Shown: positions 1 to 8,317 of the stretch, piece by piece
Position numbering within the stretch: the first letter of the stretch is position 1
How the letters are laid out: each line of letters opens with the position of its first letter
DNA from: an uncultured Campylobacter sp.
GTDB taxonomy: Bacteria > Campylobacterota > Campylobacteria > Campylobacterales > Campylobacteraceae
Direction of reading: 5' to 3'
Length of the DNA: 37,417 nt
NCBI GenBank assembly: GCA_937965895.1
Contig: CALCKS010000033.1
Span: forward strand, 1-37,417
Notes under the pieces: model-generated
The model's input: only the letters and a program-made list of their open reading frames with translations
Told to the model about the DNA's origin: nothing
The model's database searches: none
Position numbers and translations under genes: made by a program

Positions 1-3
1 GGG

Positions 4-32
4 CTCACCTCTAACCCCCGAAAACACCCCCG
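4..32 (-). repeat. Inverted iteron-like units before rep
   Basis: Read on the minus strand, positions 20 to 4 give CGGGGGTTAGAGGTGAG, which differs from the right-end iteron core CGGGGGTTTTAGGTGAG at only two or three positions. A second, shorter CGGGGGT unit starts at position 32. They lie in the opposite orientation to the four iterons at 37193-37279. If the molecule is circular, the two sets face each other across about 140 bp. Inverted partial iterons upstream of a rep gene are commonly operators for initiator autorepression in iteron plasmids; that role is inferred here. Confidence 0.7.
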
Positions 33-69
33 AAACTCTAAAAATCAAGGGCATTAGATATTTTATTTT

Positions 70-90
70 TTAATATTGAATTAATATTAA
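70..90. promoter_or_regulatory. 21-bp palindrome, copy 1 (rep upstream)
   Basis: TTAATATT (70-77), a 5-bp spacer, then AATATTAA (83-90). The same half-sites with the same spacing occur at 2919-2939 and 24399-24419, each upstream of a major transcription unit. The symmetry suggests an operator for a dimeric DNA-binding protein. AT-rich DNA raises the chance of accidental palindromes, but three exact copies, all in promoter regions, are hard to dismiss. Confidence 0.6.
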
Positions 91-112
91 AAAATATATA
101 ATTTTATGAAAA

Positions 113-141
113 CTTAAGTTTCTATTAATGATCTCTATAAT
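113..141 (+). promoter_or_regulatory. Probable rep promoter
   Basis: A perfect -10 hexamer, TATAAT, lies at 136-141, giving a leader of about 65 nt before the initiator. No -35 box is evident, as is usual for Campylobacter sigma-70 promoters. A CTTAAGTT palindrome at 113-120 lies in the -35 area and recurs at 2960-2967 before the virB operon. The promoter sits between the inverted iteron units and rep, so the initiator could regulate it. Confidence 0.5.
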
Positions 142-214
142 AAAATTATGATCGTTAATTAAAGATTTAATGAAATTTAAATAAAATAACAGAAATAACG
201 GCAGGTAGGAGCCT

Positions 215-1663
215 ATGGATAATAACGATAAAAATACCCATATCAGAAAAGCCAACCCGCTAATATTGGGAATGCCTTCGGAAAGTAACATTAAGAAATT
301 AAGCGTTTACGATCTAAAGGTAATAAATTTTTTGATAAAGATGCTTCGTTGGCTGATTAAGACAAGCGACGTCGCTCCTACGACAGATTATATTATCACG
401 GAATTTGACTCCTTAAATTTTAAGCTTTTTTATCCCAACGATGATCCAAATTGGCGAAAGCGTTTTGAGAAATCATTACAAAAATTATCCCAAATTCAAT
501 ACGTTTTGCGCGACTATCAGGATGAATTTACCGGCAAATGGATCTCTTTCAAAGTTATAAATTTTATTCTAACACCCACTATAGGAAAGGATGGAATGGC
601 TAAAGTTGGTTTTACGCGCGAATTTGTAACTGCCGGGCTTAAAAGATCCGATTACACTTTGTTAGAAATTCAAAGTATAAACGCCTTCAATAGCAAATAT
701 TCGCTACATTTTTACGAGCATATCATTAGCCATATTCAAAATTTTGCAAATTCCGCCTCAAGCAATGATTTTTATATTGAGCGCATAGAACTAGACGTCA
801 AAGAGCTTTCGGCCATATTTGAATTTGATCTTGAAAAAAAAGAGCTACCGGATGGCTTTAAAAAATTCCTAACGAAAAGCATAATGTTTAATAAAATCGT
901 TCTGCCCGAGCTAAAAGGCGTTTTAAACTTCGAGGATGTCGAAATTTTTTCAAAAGATATGCGAATAGCGTTTAAAGGGTTTGCGTCTGATTTTGTGGAA
1001 AAATTTAAAACCAGGAGCGAAACCGATATGGAACTAGCGCTGCGCTCGTTTAGTGAAAGTAATAAATTCCTTGAGCTTAACGGCGCACCGGAGGTTGAGA
1101 TCTTTGATAAAGAGAAGCTAACCAGCGAAGTGCACTACAAGGTAAAAAAGATAGCAGAGTATGAGAGCTATCTAAAATTTATGCAAGAGTTAAGAAAATA
1201 CTATGCCAACAGATCTTTATTTTTCGGCCAAGACAAAACGAAAATAGCTAAAATTTTAGGTTTAGAAGAGGAGAGCTGCGATATAGTCATCACTAGCACG
1301 GGCAAATTTGTAGACAGGGAGAATAATTTTAGAGAATTTCTTCCTAGTAGAAGATTTGCTAAAGTGATTAGGCTGCTGTTTTCAAATGGGGGATATGAAC
1401 GCATCATGAAAGAAATCGGGATCATAAAGCAGCGAAAATTTATGAAAGAGAGGGTTCTGGGCTCCGTAGGTTTCGCTTTTAGAAGAGGATTTTACAATTA
1501 CCGGGTCAAGAGCGTAAAATTTGATGAAAAGGACGAAAAGTTCATGGTAATATTTTCGATCCAGGACAGCAGAGTTCAAAATGGCGGCGAGTTTATGGAT
1601 AAACAATTTTTTGATTGTTATGAACAGTTTGAAAAGTTTTTAAGGGATGAAAGTGTAAAGTAA
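215..1663 (+). CDS. rep: Plasmid replication initiator, Rep_3 family
   Basis: This 482-residue protein looks like an iteron-binding initiator of the Rep_3 (RepE/Pi-like) family, which melts the plasmid origin and recruits host replication proteins. The N-terminal 250 residues carry the typical two-winged-helix pattern: an early KANPLILG segment, a strand-rich middle, and the phrase SKYSLHFYEHI (about residues 160-170), matching the family's S-x-YSxxLYE motif. The C-terminal 220 residues are basic and unrecognised, making it longer than the usual 250-350 residues. The ATG follows TAGGAG with good spacing. Iterons lie on the other side of the junction, as expected. It is first in the window, and its stop codon lies inside a 5-bp repeat array. 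The family call is confident; the function of the C-terminal extension is unknown. Confidence 0.88.
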   Translation: MDNNDKNTHIRKANPLILGMPSESNIKKLSVYDLKVINFLIKMLRWLIKTSDVAPTTDYIITEFDSLNFKLFYPNDDPNWRKRFEKSLQKLSQIQYVLRDYQDEFTGKWISFKVINFILTPTIGKDGMAKVGFTREFVTAGLKRSDYTLLEIQSINAFNSKYSLHFYEHIISHIQNFANSASSNDFYIERIELDVKELSAIFEFDLEKKELPDGFKKFLTKSIMFNKIVLPELKGVLNFEDVEIFSKDMRIAFKGFASDFVEKFKTRSETDMELALRSFSESNKFLELNGAPEVEIFDKEKLTSEVHYKVKKIAEYESYLKFMQELRKYYANRSLFFGQDKTKIAKILGLEEESCDIVITSTGKFVDRENNFREFLPSRRFAKVIRLLFSNGGYERIMKEIGIIKQRKFMKERVLGSVGFAFRRGFYNYRVKSVKFDEKDEKFMVIFSIQDSRVQNGGEFMDKQFFDCYEQFEKFLRDESVK

Positions 1664-1711
1664 CTTAATATATCTTACATTATCTTATATTAAGGTAAAG
1701 CAAGATAAAAT
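1655..1711 (+). promoter_or_regulatory. 5-bp repeat array A with -10 box
   Basis: Ten consecutive in-phase 5-bp units run from 1655 to 1704 (GTAAA, GTAAC, TTAAT, ATATC, TTACA, TTATC, TTATA, TTAAG, GTAAA, GCAAG) and end directly on a -10-like ATAAAAT at 1705-1711. The array overlaps the last codons of rep and probably drives the two small genes at 1748 and 1958. It is one of seven such arrays here. The 5-bp phase places equivalent bases on one helix face every second unit. Confidence 0.6.
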
Positions 1712-1747
1712 TACTTTTAAGCATCAACTAAAAAGAAAGGGTGAATT

Positions 1748-1957
1748 TTGGAAAAGCCGGTTCTAGATGAACGAACATTGCCTCTTGATATTCAGGAAAG
1801 AATAAGGGATCTGTTGGAATGTGAGTCTAAAAATGATACCTTACATTTGGATATTTATTGGGGCGAGCTTTACGGCTTTATAAACGCCTCGCAGCATGGC
1901 GGAGAAATTTCAAAAGAGCTCGCCGACTTTCTTAGAGAGAAATATTTAGGAATATAG
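1748..1957 (+). CDS. Small acidic protein, unknown function
   Basis: A 69-residue acidic protein starting at TTG, chosen because AGAAAGGG lies 7 nt upstream and no better start exists. It has no signal peptide or membrane segment. The central phrase YWGELYGFINASQHGGEIS followed by an LREKYLG end recalls small proteins of unknown function found on conjugative elements, but I cannot name a family. The stop codon TAG is immediately followed by the ATG of the next gene, so the two are almost certainly co-transcribed and translationally coupled, probably from the promoter in array A. Confidence 0.7.
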   Translation: MEKPVLDERTLPLDIQERIRDLLECESKNDTLHLDIYWGELYGFINASQHGGEISKELADFLREKYLGI

Positions 1958-2368
1958 ATGCAAGAGATAGATTTTACGAACTGCGAGGAATATGGGATGA
2001 CAATAAGAGATAGCGAGTATATAAAAACTAAAGAGAACGAGCGTTGTAATGAAGAAGAAATACGAGTTATCATAGCCGTTAGCGATAGAATGGGCTTCTA
2101 TAATAACTTTGATAAAATTTTCGTTAAAGACAAGTCGATAGTAGAAAAAATTGAAAACTTTTTAAAAGAAAAATCGTATGCGCTTATGGAATACCCACAC
2201 TATGAGGATATTTATTTTGATAAGAAGGCAAGCGGCGAGCTAACTATATATGGATACGAAAAAAGGGTTTTTCAAAAAGCATTTTTAGGAATAAACGACG
2301 AAATAGATGCTTATATCAAAACTCATATGTGGATGAGAGGTATAAAATTTTCAATAATAAAGATGTAA
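1958..2368 (+). CDS. Hypothetical cytoplasmic protein
   Basis: A 136-residue soluble protein of mixed charge that I do not recognise. Its ATG directly abuts the stop codon of the preceding gene, with no independent strong ribosome site, implying coupled translation. It has no signal peptide, membrane helix or obvious motif. The C-terminal half (YIKTHMWMRGIKFSIIKM) is hydrophobic and basic. Repeat array B begins at its stop codon. Confidence 0.65.
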   Translation: MQEIDFTNCEEYGMTIRDSEYIKTKENERCNEEEIRVIIAVSDRMGFYNNFDKIFVKDKSIVEKIENFLKEKSYALMEYPHYEDIYFDKKASGELTIYGYEKRVFQKAFLGINDEIDAYIKTHMWMRGIKFSIIKM

Positions 2369-2431
2369 AATATCTTAATGTAACGTAAAGCACATTAGTT
2401 TAAGTTATATTAAGGTAAAGTAGGTTATAGT
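2365..2431 (+). promoter_or_regulatory. 5-bp repeat array B with -10 box
   Basis: Twelve in-phase 5-bp units run from 2365 to 2424, ending in TTAAG, GTAAA, GTAGG, followed by TTATAGT at 2425-2431 as the -10 element. The last units closely match those of arrays A, E and F. The array lies about 65 nt upstream of the entry-exclusion lipoprotein gene and is the likely promoter-operator for it. Confidence 0.65.
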
Positions 2432-2495
2432 GCTTCAAATTTTTTAAAGTAAACGGATAGTAAAATATCGATAAATTTCAAACAAGGAGAATGAA

Positions 2496-2888
2496 ATGAA
2501 AAACACTAAAACGCTTCTAGGTGCACTTACATTGGCTGTTTTATTAGTAGGTTGCGGCGATGATACCGAGGTAAAAACTAAAGAATATTACGACGCTCAT
2601 CTTGACGAAGCCAAAGAGGTTTTAGCAAAGTGTGATTTCAATACTTTAAAAGACGGAAGCAACTCTTATAAAAATTGCGTGAATGCCAAAACTGTCGTAG
2701 AGGAAAAGAGTATGGCGTATTCGGTTGAGTACTATAAGAACCATTTAGACGAAGCTAAGGCTATCATAGAAAAATATAAAGAGAAAGTTCCGGCCGATGA
2801 AAATAGTGTCGAAGCTGTTAATTTAAGGCATGCTCACGACGCTGTTTTCTTGAGCAGATTCAAGAATCGTCTGGTAATACCAGATTAA
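2496..2888 (+). CDS. eexN: EexN-type entry-exclusion lipoprotein
   Basis: A 130-residue lipoprotein with a type II signal peptide and lipobox LVGC (Cys20). It carries the EexN signature of a YY...DEAK segment followed by a CVNA motif. The core is duplicated: YYDAHLDEAK at residues 31-40 and YYKNHLDEAK at 79-88. EexN-like proteins sit in the inner membrane or periplasm and block redundant transfer into cells already holding the same plasmid. Placement just before virB2 fits that role. It follows AAGGAGA and has its own promoter in array B, separate from the virB promoter, so it may be expressed independently of the transfer operon. The second copy lacks the Cys motif. Confidence 0.8.
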   Translation: MKNTKTLLGALTLAVLLVGCGDDTEVKTKEYYDAHLDEAKEVLAKCDFNTLKDGSNSYKNCVNAKTVVEEKSMAYSVEYYKNHLDEAKAIIEKYKEKVPADENSVEAVNLRHAHDAVFLSRFKNRLVIPD

Positions 2889-2918
2889 AGAATATAAAAT
2901 AAGTATTCATAAAATAAT

Positions 2919-2939
2919 TTAATATTATTTCAATATTAA
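2919..2939. promoter_or_regulatory. 21-bp palindrome, copy 2 (virB upstream)
   Basis: TTAATATT (2919-2926), 5-bp spacer, AATATTAA (2932-2939). Half-sites and spacing are identical to those at 70-90 and 24399-24419. It lies about 100 bp upstream of virB2, and 20 bp before a CTTAAGTT palindrome (2960-2967) that also follows copy 1. Probable operator controlling the transfer operon. Confidence 0.6.
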
Positions 2940-2959
2940 AATTTCTCTTATCTCATACA

Positions 2960-3000
2960 CTTAAGTTCATTTTAATTTACTTTGTATTAAAATTATAAGG
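2960..3000 (+). promoter_or_regulatory. Probable virB operon promoter
   Basis: A -10-like TATAAG lies at 2994-2999 in an AT-rich stretch with periodic T-tracts, preceded by CTTAAGTT at 2960-2967. Unlike most other promoters here it lacks the regular 5-bp array; only degenerate TTAAG-like pieces are visible. It lies about 40 nt upstream of virB2, the first gene of a long operon. Confidence 0.4.
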
Positions 3001-3041
3001 TAAATTAAAATTTACACTTTACTTCTAAAAAAGGAGTCTAA

Positions 3042-3377
3042 ATGCGCTTAGGCTTTTCAAGAGTGTTTACTAACGAGAGCGCTAGTAAACTATCGTCTCA
3101 GATGGTTAAGCTATTTTTGATAGCTTTACTTTTTTCCGTAATTCCGGATAGTGCATTTGCTATCGGAGGTCTTAATAAAGCAACTAGCGCTCTAACAGAA
3201 GTTAGAACGTGGGCTTATACCTTCGGCGGCGTTGCAATCGCGGTATGGGCTATTTTTGCGACTATCAAAGTAGCTTCGGGCGGTGCAGATTGGAAACAAG
3301 AGTTCTCAAAGCCCGCAATAGCACTTATAGCACTCATTTCAATTACGGAGATCGTCAACTACTTTATGCACAAATAA
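3042..3377 (+). CDS. virB2: VirB2/TrbC-type pilin subunit
   Basis: A 111-residue prepilin of the VirB2/TrbC family. A long signal sequence ends at about SAFA-IGGL (near residue 40), followed by two hydrophobic helices separated by a short polar loop (SGGADWKQEFSK), the standard VirB2 topology. The mature pilin would be about 70 residues. It follows AAGGAG and begins the type IV secretion operon. An 8-bp stem (GTTTACTA at 3065-3072, its complement at 3083-3090) lies just inside the coding start. The next gene follows after 10 bp. Confidence 0.85.
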   Translation: MRLGFSRVFTNESASKLSSQMVKLFLIALLFSVIPDSAFAIGGLNKATSALTEVRTWAYTFGGVAIAVWAIFATIKVASGGADWKQEFSKPAIALIALISITEIVNYFMHK

Positions 3378-3387
3378 AAGGTAGAAT

Positions 3388-6159
3388 ATGAACGAGGAGC
3401 TCGTCTATAAGGCGATGACCAGACCCGCAACTATTGCGGGCGTACCTATATTGCCTCTTATTTTTACCGTAGTGCCTCTGACGCTAATCTTTTTTGCTAC
3501 AAATCGCTATTTGCTGATTTTTATCCCGGTCATAATTTGGGTTATGAAAGAGGTGACCAAAAAAGATGATAACGCCTTTAGGCTTATCATGCTTAAAATT
3601 AGATTCTTTTCCAATCCTTTGAGTAGGGCGTTTTACGGAGCAAAAGCTTATAATGCCAGTGCCTATGAGAAAAATAAAAACCTTGTAAATTTCGGCTATC
3701 CTAAGCTTACTCCGCTCAACGGGCTAAATCAAATTCCGCATATCGGCAGATACCTTCCATATCAGACCTTGGTAAAGGATATAGTAATTACCAAGGATTT
3801 TGATTTTATGGCTACCTGGCAAGTTTCCGGCGTGCCGTTTGAGCTTGAAAATGAAATAGACATAGGCGTAAACAAGGATAATCTAAACAATTTCTTTCAG
3901 CAGTTTGCGGAGGAAAACGTATCGTTTTACTTTCACAACTGCAGGATGAATATATCTGAGCGCTTTGATAGCAAATTTGACAATGAGTTTTTACAAAGTC
4001 TAAACGACAAATATTACGAGAGCTTTAAGGGCAATAGTTTAAAGCAAAATAAGCTTTTCATTACGGTAATCTATTCGCCGATCGTAAGGGCGGATAAGGT
4101 AACGCTAAGGGGCGCCAAACTAGAAGACAAAATCAAACAATTAAATGCCGTTATATCGAGCTTTCGTCGTATCTGCCAAAACATAGACCAGCGCCTGGGC
4201 GCTTTTAAGCCTACTCGTCTAACTACATACGAGAAAGACGGGGCTAAATTTTCATCGCAGCTCGAGTTTTATAATTTTTTGATAAGCGGCAAATTTCATC
4301 CTGTTAGAGTTCCAAAAGCCCCTATCTATTCGTATATCAGCGGAAATTTAAACGAAGTGATATTTTCCGCCCATACGATCCAGCTAAAGCACAATACCGG
4401 GGAATCCACTTTTGCCAAAGCCATAGAAATCAAAGACTTTCCTAGCGTAAGTTCTACCGGGATTATCGATAAATTGATGTATGAGGACGTCAATTATATC
4501 ATCACTCAAAGTTTTGTTCCAATCAATAAAAAGCTTGCCGGCGCTAAGATCAAGCTCCAAGAAAAAAGGCTTATCACGGCCGAGGACGACGCCATAAGTC
4601 AAATAGAGGATCTAGCGCTAGCCAGGGACGAGCTTTCCAGCGGCGAGATAATATTTGGAGACTATCATTTTTCGTTACTTGTATTGAATGATGATAAGGA
4701 TAAAATTGCTAAAGATGCAAATTTGATCTCTACTCGTCTTAACGAGCAGGGTTTTATCTGCCAAGAGGCTAGCATTGCGCTTCCTGCAACATGTTTTGCG
4801 CAATTTCCTGCTAATTTCGGTATAAGGCCTAGAATTCATACCATATCCTCGGCGAATTATGCCAGCTTGATAGCTTTTCATAATTTTCCTGTAGGCAAAC
4901 GTAACGGAAATCAATGGGGCGAGGCTATCACTATCTTTAAGACGCCGAATAAGCAGCCTTTTTATATGAATTTCCATCAAACCGATTATGATCGCAGTAC
5001 TTTCGGAGATTTTTTACTCGGCAATACGCTCGTTCTTGGTCAATCAAGCGGTGGTAAGACGGTGCTTATGAATTTCTTGCTGGATCAACTTCATAAATTT
5101 AACAATAAAAGCACATTTCCTAACGATATTCCAGATAATCGTAAAAAGGCGTTTTTCGTCTATCTCGATAAAGATAAAGGAGCGATGGGAAATATCATCT
5201 GCGCAGGTGGAAAATATATTACAATCAATGCCGGACGATCTACGGGATTTAATCCGTTTATGTGCGAGGCTACGCCTGAAAATAGACGAAGATTGAAAGT
5301 GTTGATGAAGATGCTGGCCACAAGAACCGGTAAAACTCTTACCACTATGGAGGAGGAAAATTTATTCATCGCGATCGATAGCGTATTAGACCGGATACCC
5401 GATCCAAAAAAGAGGCGTTACGGTATGTCGCTTATGCTCCAAAGCTTGACCGAGAGCAGCAGCGATACAAACTCCGTAAAGTCTATTCTTAAAGCTTGGG
5501 CTAGAGGCGGGGAATACGATTGGGTATTCGACAACGAATACGACGAGTTAAATTTTAACGATGACAGCACCATACTTTACGGGATCGACGGAACGAATCT
5601 ATTAAAGGATGACGAGATCAACTCCTTTGTAGCCTATTACATGCTATGGCGAATACTGGATTTAACAGACGGCCGTCGCTTTGTTCTTTTTGTAGACGAG
5701 GCCTGGAGCTGGATCAAAAACGAGACTGTGGCCAAAGAGGTTTACAATAAAGAAAAGACCATTCGTAAACAAAACGGCCTTTTGGTGTTGGGTACGCAAT
5801 CTGTTGAGGATCTGGCCAAGTCTAAATATGCGGCAGGAATAGTAGAGCAAAGCGAAACCGTATTATTGCTCTCAAATCCTAAAGCTTCTTTTGATGATTA
5901 TGAAAAACTAAGCGTTACGGAAGAAGAATTTGCGTTTGTAAAGACTACCAGTCCTACTCTATATCGATTTATCATTAAAAAAGGGGTTGGTGAACGAGCT
6001 ATCGCATCGATCGATCTAAGCTCTATAGGTAAAACCTATCTTAAAATTTTATCGACGGGTAGCGCCTATGTAGAAAAGATCGAAGAGATTAATGATGATC
6101 CGAATTTGGATTACAAAGGTAGGTTTGAGGCCATCAAAGCTATCTATGAAAGATCATAA
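3388..6159 (+). CDS. virB4: VirB3-VirB4 fusion ATPase
   Basis: A 923-residue fusion. The first 80 residues form a VirB3 domain with the MTRPATIAGVP opening and two membrane helices (about 20-55). The rest is the VirB4/CagE ATPase that powers pilus assembly and substrate transfer at the inner membrane. Walker A is GQSSGGKT at residues 551-558, and Walker B, FVLFVDEAW, lies near 765-773. The size fits VirB3 (about 90) plus VirB4 (about 820). Such fusions are known in Campylobacter and Helicobacter type IV systems. It follows virB2 and is part of one operon. No damage is visible. Confidence 0.92.
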   Translation: MNEELVYKAMTRPATIAGVPILPLIFTVVPLTLIFFATNRYLLIFIPVIIWVMKEVTKKDDNAFRLIMLKIRFFSNPLSRAFYGAKAYNASAYEKNKNLVNFGYPKLTPLNGLNQIPHIGRYLPYQTLVKDIVITKDFDFMATWQVSGVPFELENEIDIGVNKDNLNNFFQQFAEENVSFYFHNCRMNISERFDSKFDNEFLQSLNDKYYESFKGNSLKQNKLFITVIYSPIVRADKVTLRGAKLEDKIKQLNAVISSFRRICQNIDQRLGAFKPTRLTTYEKDGAKFSSQLEFYNFLISGKFHPVRVPKAPIYSYISGNLNEVIFSAHTIQLKHNTGESTFAKAIEIKDFPSVSSTGIIDKLMYEDVNYIITQSFVPINKKLAGAKIKLQEKRLITAEDDAISQIEDLALARDELSSGEIIFGDYHFSLLVLNDDKDKIAKDANLISTRLNEQGFICQEASIALPATCFAQFPANFGIRPRIHTISSANYASLIAFHNFPVGKRNGNQWGEAITIFKTPNKQPFYMNFHQTDYDRSTFGDFLLGNTLVLGQSSGGKTVLMNFLLDQLHKFNNKSTFPNDIPDNRKKAFFVYLDKDKGAMGNIICAGGKYITINAGRSTGFNPFMCEATPENRRRLKVLMKMLATRTGKTLTTMEEENLFIAIDSVLDRIPDPKKRRYGMSLMLQSLTESSSDTNSVKSILKAWARGGEYDWVFDNEYDELNFNDDSTILYGIDGTNLLKDDEINSFVAYYMLWRILDLTDGRRFVLFVDEAWSWIKNETVAKEVYNKEKTIRKQNGLLVLGTQSVEDLAKSKYAAGIVEQSETVLLLSNPKASFDDYEKLSVTEEEFAFVKTTSPTLYRFIIKKGVGERAIASIDLSSIGKTYLKILSTGSAYVEKIEEINDDPNLDYKGRFEAIKAIYERS

Positions 6160-6169
6160 GCACGCTGTG

Positions 6170-6187
6170 AGGGCGGCATGCCGCTCT
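6170..6187 (+). terminator. Intra-operon GC-rich hairpin
   Basis: An 8-bp stem, AGGGCGGC (6170-6177) against GCCGCTCT (6180-6187), with one G-U pair and a 2-nt loop, followed by TTTA. It sits in the 60-bp gap between virB4 and virB5 and is markedly more GC-rich than its surroundings. The short T-run suggests a weak terminator or RNA-stability element that sets the ratio of virB2-B4 to virB5-D4 transcript, rather than a full stop. Confidence 0.4.
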
Positions 6188-6219
6188 TTAGGAAGTAACT
6201 AAAATTTAAGGAGTAAGAA

Positions 6220-6963
6220 ATGAGAGTTTCAATCGGTAAAATGGTATCAGGCTTTATTGTCTCGGCAGCGCTATGCGCTAATATGTTTGCAACGGGAATT
6301 CCTGTTGCCGACGGAGCCGCAAATGCACAAATAACCAACCAAACTATACAGCAGGCAATGGAATTTGCCAAGGAAGCGAAGCGTTGGGTAGATACCACGT
6401 CGCACTATAAGGCAGAGTTAAAGGCCTATTCGGACGATATAGCCACTAAAACCGGCGCAAGAGATGCTATAAATTTCATCAATGAGATTCAGGATATATA
6501 TAAAAACGCAAAGGATCTCGGTACCTCAATAGATAGTATCGGCGAGGATTTTTCTAATGTTTCGAAGCTCGATAAGCAAGCGGATAAGCTCTTTAAAAAA
6601 TACTTTAAGACTGATCCGTGCGGAGATATTCGAGATGCCGTTGAAAAGAATTTGTGTGTAAGCCAATCCAGGCAGGTATTTAAGGATACCATCGCTATAG
6701 AAAGCAGCAGCGCTAGAATTTCTACTTACTCGGATCAACTCAATAGGATTGCCAAGCAGATGAAGAGCACCGCAAATAGTAGCGATATCAAGTCGTCTGC
6801 GGATTATGCCAACTCTATAGCTTTGATTACGGCTCAAATTCAGGCAGAGAAGACTCAAATAGAGCTGGCTTTAGCAAATATGAATAGACAAAAAGAAATA
6901 ATGGTAAAAAAGAATGATGAAATTTTTAGAAATAGGTTCAATAAAAAACTAAGTATTGAATAA
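6220..6963 (+). CDS. virB5: VirB5-like minor pilus protein
   Basis: A 247-residue exported helical protein of the VirB5/TrbJ type. The signal peptide ends near residue 24, and the mature start resembles the family opening G-I-P-V-x-D-x-A-x-x-A-Q. The rest is mostly alpha-helical with coiled-coil character. VirB5 proteins sit at the pilus tip and help recipient contact and pilus biogenesis. One pair of cysteines (CGDIRDAVEKNLC) could form a disulfide. It follows AAGGAG and precedes virB6 by 16 bp. Confidence 0.82.
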   Translation: MRVSIGKMVSGFIVSAALCANMFATGIPVADGAANAQITNQTIQQAMEFAKEAKRWVDTTSHYKAELKAYSDDIATKTGARDAINFINEIQDIYKNAKDLGTSIDSIGEDFSNVSKLDKQADKLFKKYFKTDPCGDIRDAVEKNLCVSQSRQVFKDTIAIESSSARISTYSDQLNRIAKQMKSTANSSDIKSSADYANSIALITAQIQAEKTQIELALANMNRQKEIMVKKNDEIFRNRFNKKLSIE

Positions 6964-6979
6964 GTAAAAGGATTTTGAA

Positions 6980-8044
6980 ATGGCCGATCAAGCTAGTTTG
7001 ACCCAAACTGGATCGAGTTTATATGATATTATTATTAAAATTGGTAATAAATTAACTAATTTTTTTGGAGATAAGCAAGATCGCGTTATAGACGATTTGG
7101 AAAAACTTGTATCCGGTACAGGGAATTTATTGGCTGTATATTTGTCTTTGTGGCTTATGTTTGAGACCTACAAAATGCTATATGGCAAGGGCGAACAAAC
7201 TATTGGCGGGTTTTTATGGATTGCTTTTGTCAAATTTATCTTTATATTGCTTGCCTTAAATGCATCCGATTGGGTTTCTACCGTAGTTGAGGCCATGAAA
7301 GAAATAAGAGCATATACAAGGGGGACATCCTTTGGTGCTTTTGATCCTTTTATGCAGCTTGGGTCGATTGCATCAAATATTGGAACTTTGGCAACATTTG
7401 TTTCGGCAAGTGCTGAAAACTCTAATGTGTTATATGGATTTTTAATGTATTTTTGCGTTTTTTTTATCTTTTTGGGATTTTTTATCGGAGCATTCCCCTA
7501 TTTAAAAATTATAGTTGTCAACTGGGTTTCCTTTTTTATTTTGTCGATCTTAACACCGCTAGCATTTTATTTTTTAATTTTCGGAATGACCAAAAATGTT
7601 TTTAAACAATGGTTGCAAATGATAATAGGAAATCTCATAACACTTCTTTTATTTTCCCTATTGACTAGTTTTGTTTTAAATTGGGAAAGAAGCGTTCTTG
7701 AAGAACTAACTAAATTAGTGGATAATGTTCCAATTCAAGTTGATCCCTTTGCTGCCACGGGGCTATGTATTATTTTTGGTATTCTGACGAATGCGGTTTG
7801 TTCTCTTGCTGTATCGCTTGCGGAAAAACTCTCTGCGGTTTCGTTTGAATCTGCAACCAACTCCTCTTTTGGCCGCGCTATGGGACTTGCCGGTAGTGCC
7901 GTAGGTGTCGCCGGTGGCAGCGCTATATTGGGTGCTAGGGGAACTCTCGGGGCAGCAAGAGGTGCTATCGGTGTGGGTTCCGCAGGTATCAAAGGTGCTA
8001 AAGCTGCTAAAAAAGGTATCGGCAAACTAATAGGCAGAAAATGA
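6980..8044 (+). CDS. virB6: VirB6/TrbL-type polytopic channel protein
   Basis: A 354-residue inner-membrane protein with about six hydrophobic segments between residues 45 and 275, then a Gly/Ala-rich basic tail of about 65 residues (GSAVGVAGGSAILGARG and following). This is the VirB6/TrbL layout, the channel component contacting substrate DNA. The length is typical. Codons are noticeably more T-rich than in its neighbours, as is common in membrane genes. It lies between virB5 and virB7 in the expected order. Confidence 0.85.
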   Translation: MADQASLTQTGSSLYDIIIKIGNKLTNFFGDKQDRVIDDLEKLVSGTGNLLAVYLSLWLMFETYKMLYGKGEQTIGGFLWIAFVKFIFILLALNASDWVSTVVEAMKEIRAYTRGTSFGAFDPFMQLGSIASNIGTLATFVSASAENSNVLYGFLMYFCVFFIFLGFFIGAFPYLKIIVVNWVSFFILSILTPLAFYFLIFGMTKNVFKQWLQMIIGNLITLLLFSLLTSFVLNWERSVLEELTKLVDNVPIQVDPFAATGLCIIFGILTNAVCSLAVSLAEKLSAVSFESATNSSFGRAMGLAGSAVGVAGGSAILGARGTLGAARGAIGVGSAGIKGAKAAKKGIGKLIGRK

Positions 8045-8068
8045 AAAAAGCGATCAGAAGGATAAACT

Positions 8069-8299
8069 ATGCTCAAAACTCTTAAATTTTACGCAGTCTT
8101 GATACTAGCCGGCTTGCTTCTTTGCGGTTGCGCCAACCGCAAGAATGCGAATTTAAAAGGTAACGAAGCTTTTTTTAGTTCTCAGGATAGAGCTAATAGG
8201 GCCGAGGTAAAAAACAATAAGAAATGGAGCGAGTTGTTCGATAGCGACGAATGGCAGCCCGTAAACAACAGCTCAGACGTAAATAAATTGGTAATTTAA
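8069..8299 (+). CDS. virB7: VirB7-type lipoprotein
   Basis: A 76-residue lipoprotein with lipobox LLCGC (Cys21). The short mature part of about 55 residues is polar, with a WSELFDSDEWQPV segment. Size, lipobox and location between virB6 and virB8 support the VirB7 role: an outer-membrane lipoprotein stabilising VirB9 in the core complex. Assignment rests on position and topology, since VirB7 proteins share little sequence. Confidence 0.8.
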   Translation: MLKTLKFYAVLILAGLLLCGCANRKNANLKGNEAFFSSQDRANRAEVKNNKKWSELFDSDEWQPVNNSSDVNKLVI

Positions 8300-8317
8300 A
8301 AAAAAAGGTAAATATTT

